This document shows positions 61,991 to 64,000 of a stretch of DNA of 64,000 nt, one piece after another. How positions within the stretch are numbered: position 1 is the stretch's first letter; each line of letters starts with the position of its first letter. Both the position numbers and the translations under genes were made by a program. Source of the stretch: Oreocharis arfaki (taxonomy: Eukaryota; Chordata; Aves; Passeriformes; Paramythiidae). Below the pieces are notes generated by a model, which saw nothing but the letters and a program-made list of their open reading frames with translations, did not search any database and was not told the DNA's origin. Location: assembly GCA_013398015.1 (NCBI GenBank), contig VZRR01004550.1, forward strand, positions 258,215 through 322,214. Direction: 5' to 3'.

Positions 61991-64000
61991 AAAAAAACCA
62001 ATGGCCGTGCAAAGACCCAGTTGTCCTACTCAGGCTGTGACTTCTGAATCACCTTAACTCAGTGCTATAAATAGCCTGGGTCCCAGTTCTGCTTCTACCT
62101 ACATTCCTCTATCTCCATCCCCTCCATTTACATGTCACTGCTCTACGTCTCTTGTAGGAACACCCACAGTTCAGCTTCAGGCTCTCCGCTGCCGTGTCTC
62201 ACGTTTGGTGAGGAGATGATAGATTGGTTCCCTGGCGCTGAGGTTGGGTAGCGAAAGCAAGGCTCACAGCACCCGTAGGTAACCCAAATGAGCAGCCTTC
62301 TCTCAGAGAGTTATGGTGATTCTATGCAAATCTGGAAGCGGTGTCATACATGTCTGCACACGCACTAAGCACTGATCGTATCTGACAAAAAGGCAAAAAT
62401 GGAAACCTCCCCCAAGGCAAGATCTCCAAATGCATAATTAAGGCACAGAACGTGTGGATGGTCGCATGGCTTACACTGGGCACCCTGGGACCCATAGCAG
62501 CAGCTTTCTTCTTCCCAGCACTGGCAGCTTCCAATACACGGTGGTGGTGTAGAGTGCAGGCTGTACCTTGTGCTTTCTTAGTGTACTACCTAAGGAATTC
62601 AAAAATCCGGTTTCAATTAAAAAGTCACTTTGTAACATGTTTGGTTATGAAAAATGTAACTAGTTGGTGCTAAAGATAGGACACGGTGCAGGTACTGTTA
62701 TGATCTGATGACTTCGCAACATCCAACATTCTGTGGTGAGGGACTGTAAGACCCATCGGACGATGGAATTTCTCTTCCTGAAACTTTTTTTAGCTTGGTG
62801 CCACAGTAGTTTGAAACATAATGAGTGTTTCCATTTTGTACCACACCAAAGATAAAATCACTGACCTTTCATTTTGTCTTCTGATGAGTTGAAAATACAC
62901 TAGCTGTGTGGGAGATGTTATTGAAATATTTGCTCTTAACCGAGATGGGGCACACACACAGCTATATAACTCAGATCACCAGGGGTTCTCTATGTGACAT
63001 CAGCTGTGCTGAGTCTTCCCTTCCAGGGAAGTCTTAAAAAGCAAAATGCCCTCCCAGTGCTTACAAGCACTGCCAGGTTAGGCTGTGGTGACTGAGGAAG
63101 TCAGCTGAATGGTGCCTTCACCAGCCAGAACAGCTACACCTGATGGGAGTCTTGAGACAGTTCCCAGACCAGCCCAGTAATACAAACTGAAATAGATGAT
63201 ATTTTTGCTTGCATACTAGGCTGTGATCATTGAAGGCTTCTGAGCAGGAAGGCTGCTTGATATTCCAATCTTCTCAAGGGTTCCATAACTTGGGTAGATA
63301 GCTTGGCCAGGTATGGAGCAGAAGCTTTTATTTGCCACCATCTGAACTGGCAGAACTTGTGAACCACAGGCTGCTTACTATTCTTGTTGAACAACATCTC
63401 ATCCACATTCATGTGTTGGAGAGAGAAACAGCCTCTGCAAACACAGAAGAAAACACTGAGTGAACTGAGTGTGTTTTGATTGAAGCAAGTCCTTATGAGA
63501 GGTTTTCAAAGCACCTGGGTGATGACTTTATTGCTTCAGTGACAAACTGGACTACTCCAAAGGACTGTCCATGCATAGGGCTTTGGAAGCTTACTTTCAA
63601 CTGCTGTTTTTGATGGGGCAGATTTGCCTTTGCCCCTGGATGTGTTTTTCTCCTGGTTAATGCTCAGCTCTGTGCTCTGAGACTGGGGCTGACAAGTTTG
63701 ACCAGACAGGTGTTCAAAGAAAGAGGGCAGCTGGGAGAGTGCCTGTCAGTGCACAAGCTGCAGAGGCACACCTTGAACTACGGTCAGTAAAAGGCGTGAT
63801 CCAAGCTTGCCAAGAAGGCTTTAATGCCTCCCCATCATTAGCAAAAGAAAACTCTGGGAGTTTCTTTATGTGGATGGGTCACTCATTGCAAGCACTGAGA
63901 CGGCAGGTTAGCATAACCACCTGGATAGCTACAGAGCTTATAATGTGTCAGACATCTGCAATTGCTGTCCTTAACAGTAATTAACTCTTCTGCAGCTGCA
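61991..64000. other. Intergenic DNA to the window edge
   Basis: No coding exon, RNA gene or repeat recognised. Open frames below 85 codons lack domains. Confidence 0.5.

Overview
The window looks like a piece of an avian nuclear chromosome. It opens in the last introns and exons of a vertebrate DICER1 gene on the + strand. The interspersed repeats are almost all CR1 LINE fragments, with two retroviral solo LTRs and a few MIR-like relics. There is no Alu or L1, which fits a bird. The species cannot be named from the sequence.

Region 1, positions 1-7447, is the 3' end of DICER1. Three exons of 163, 76 and 166 bp (2022-2184, 2280-2355, 2634-2799) encode the C-terminal part of RNase IIIb and the dsRNA-binding domain, ending ...QVPNS. 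Exon lengths and phases agree with human exons 25-27. A 3'UTR of about 4.6 kb follows, ending at an AATAAA at 7424. It carries five ATGCTGC (miR-103/107-type) matches and two TACCTCA (let-7-type) matches, which fits the known microRNA feedback on Dicer.

Region 2, 7.45-64 kb, is about 56 kb of non-coding DNA in which I recognise no host protein-coding exon. In mammals the gene beyond the 3' end of DICER1 is GSC (goosecoid), at a long distance, so this is probably part of the DICER1-GSC intergenic interval. That is synteny-based inference; GSC itself is not here. The CR1 copies lie at 8.5-10.1, 11.0-11.8, 12.7, 19.0-19.8, 24.2, 25.15-25.97, 33.5, 39.2, 47.9 and 53.4 kb. Two of them, at 11.0 and 25.2 kb, are each split by a solo LTR of one related retrovirus family, and both LTRs have recognisable 6-bp target duplications.

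The remaining unique DNA has several stretches that look like developmental enhancers: about 17.0-17.65, 46.7-47.5, 50.1-50.35 and 59.57-59.7 kb. A CpG/NRF1/ZNF143-type motif cluster lies near 23.6-23.9 kb. The most unusual structure is a perfect 27-bp inverted repeat with a 5-nt loop at 41045-41103. I see no operon, CRISPR array, tRNA or rRNA gene, and no new multi-gene system.
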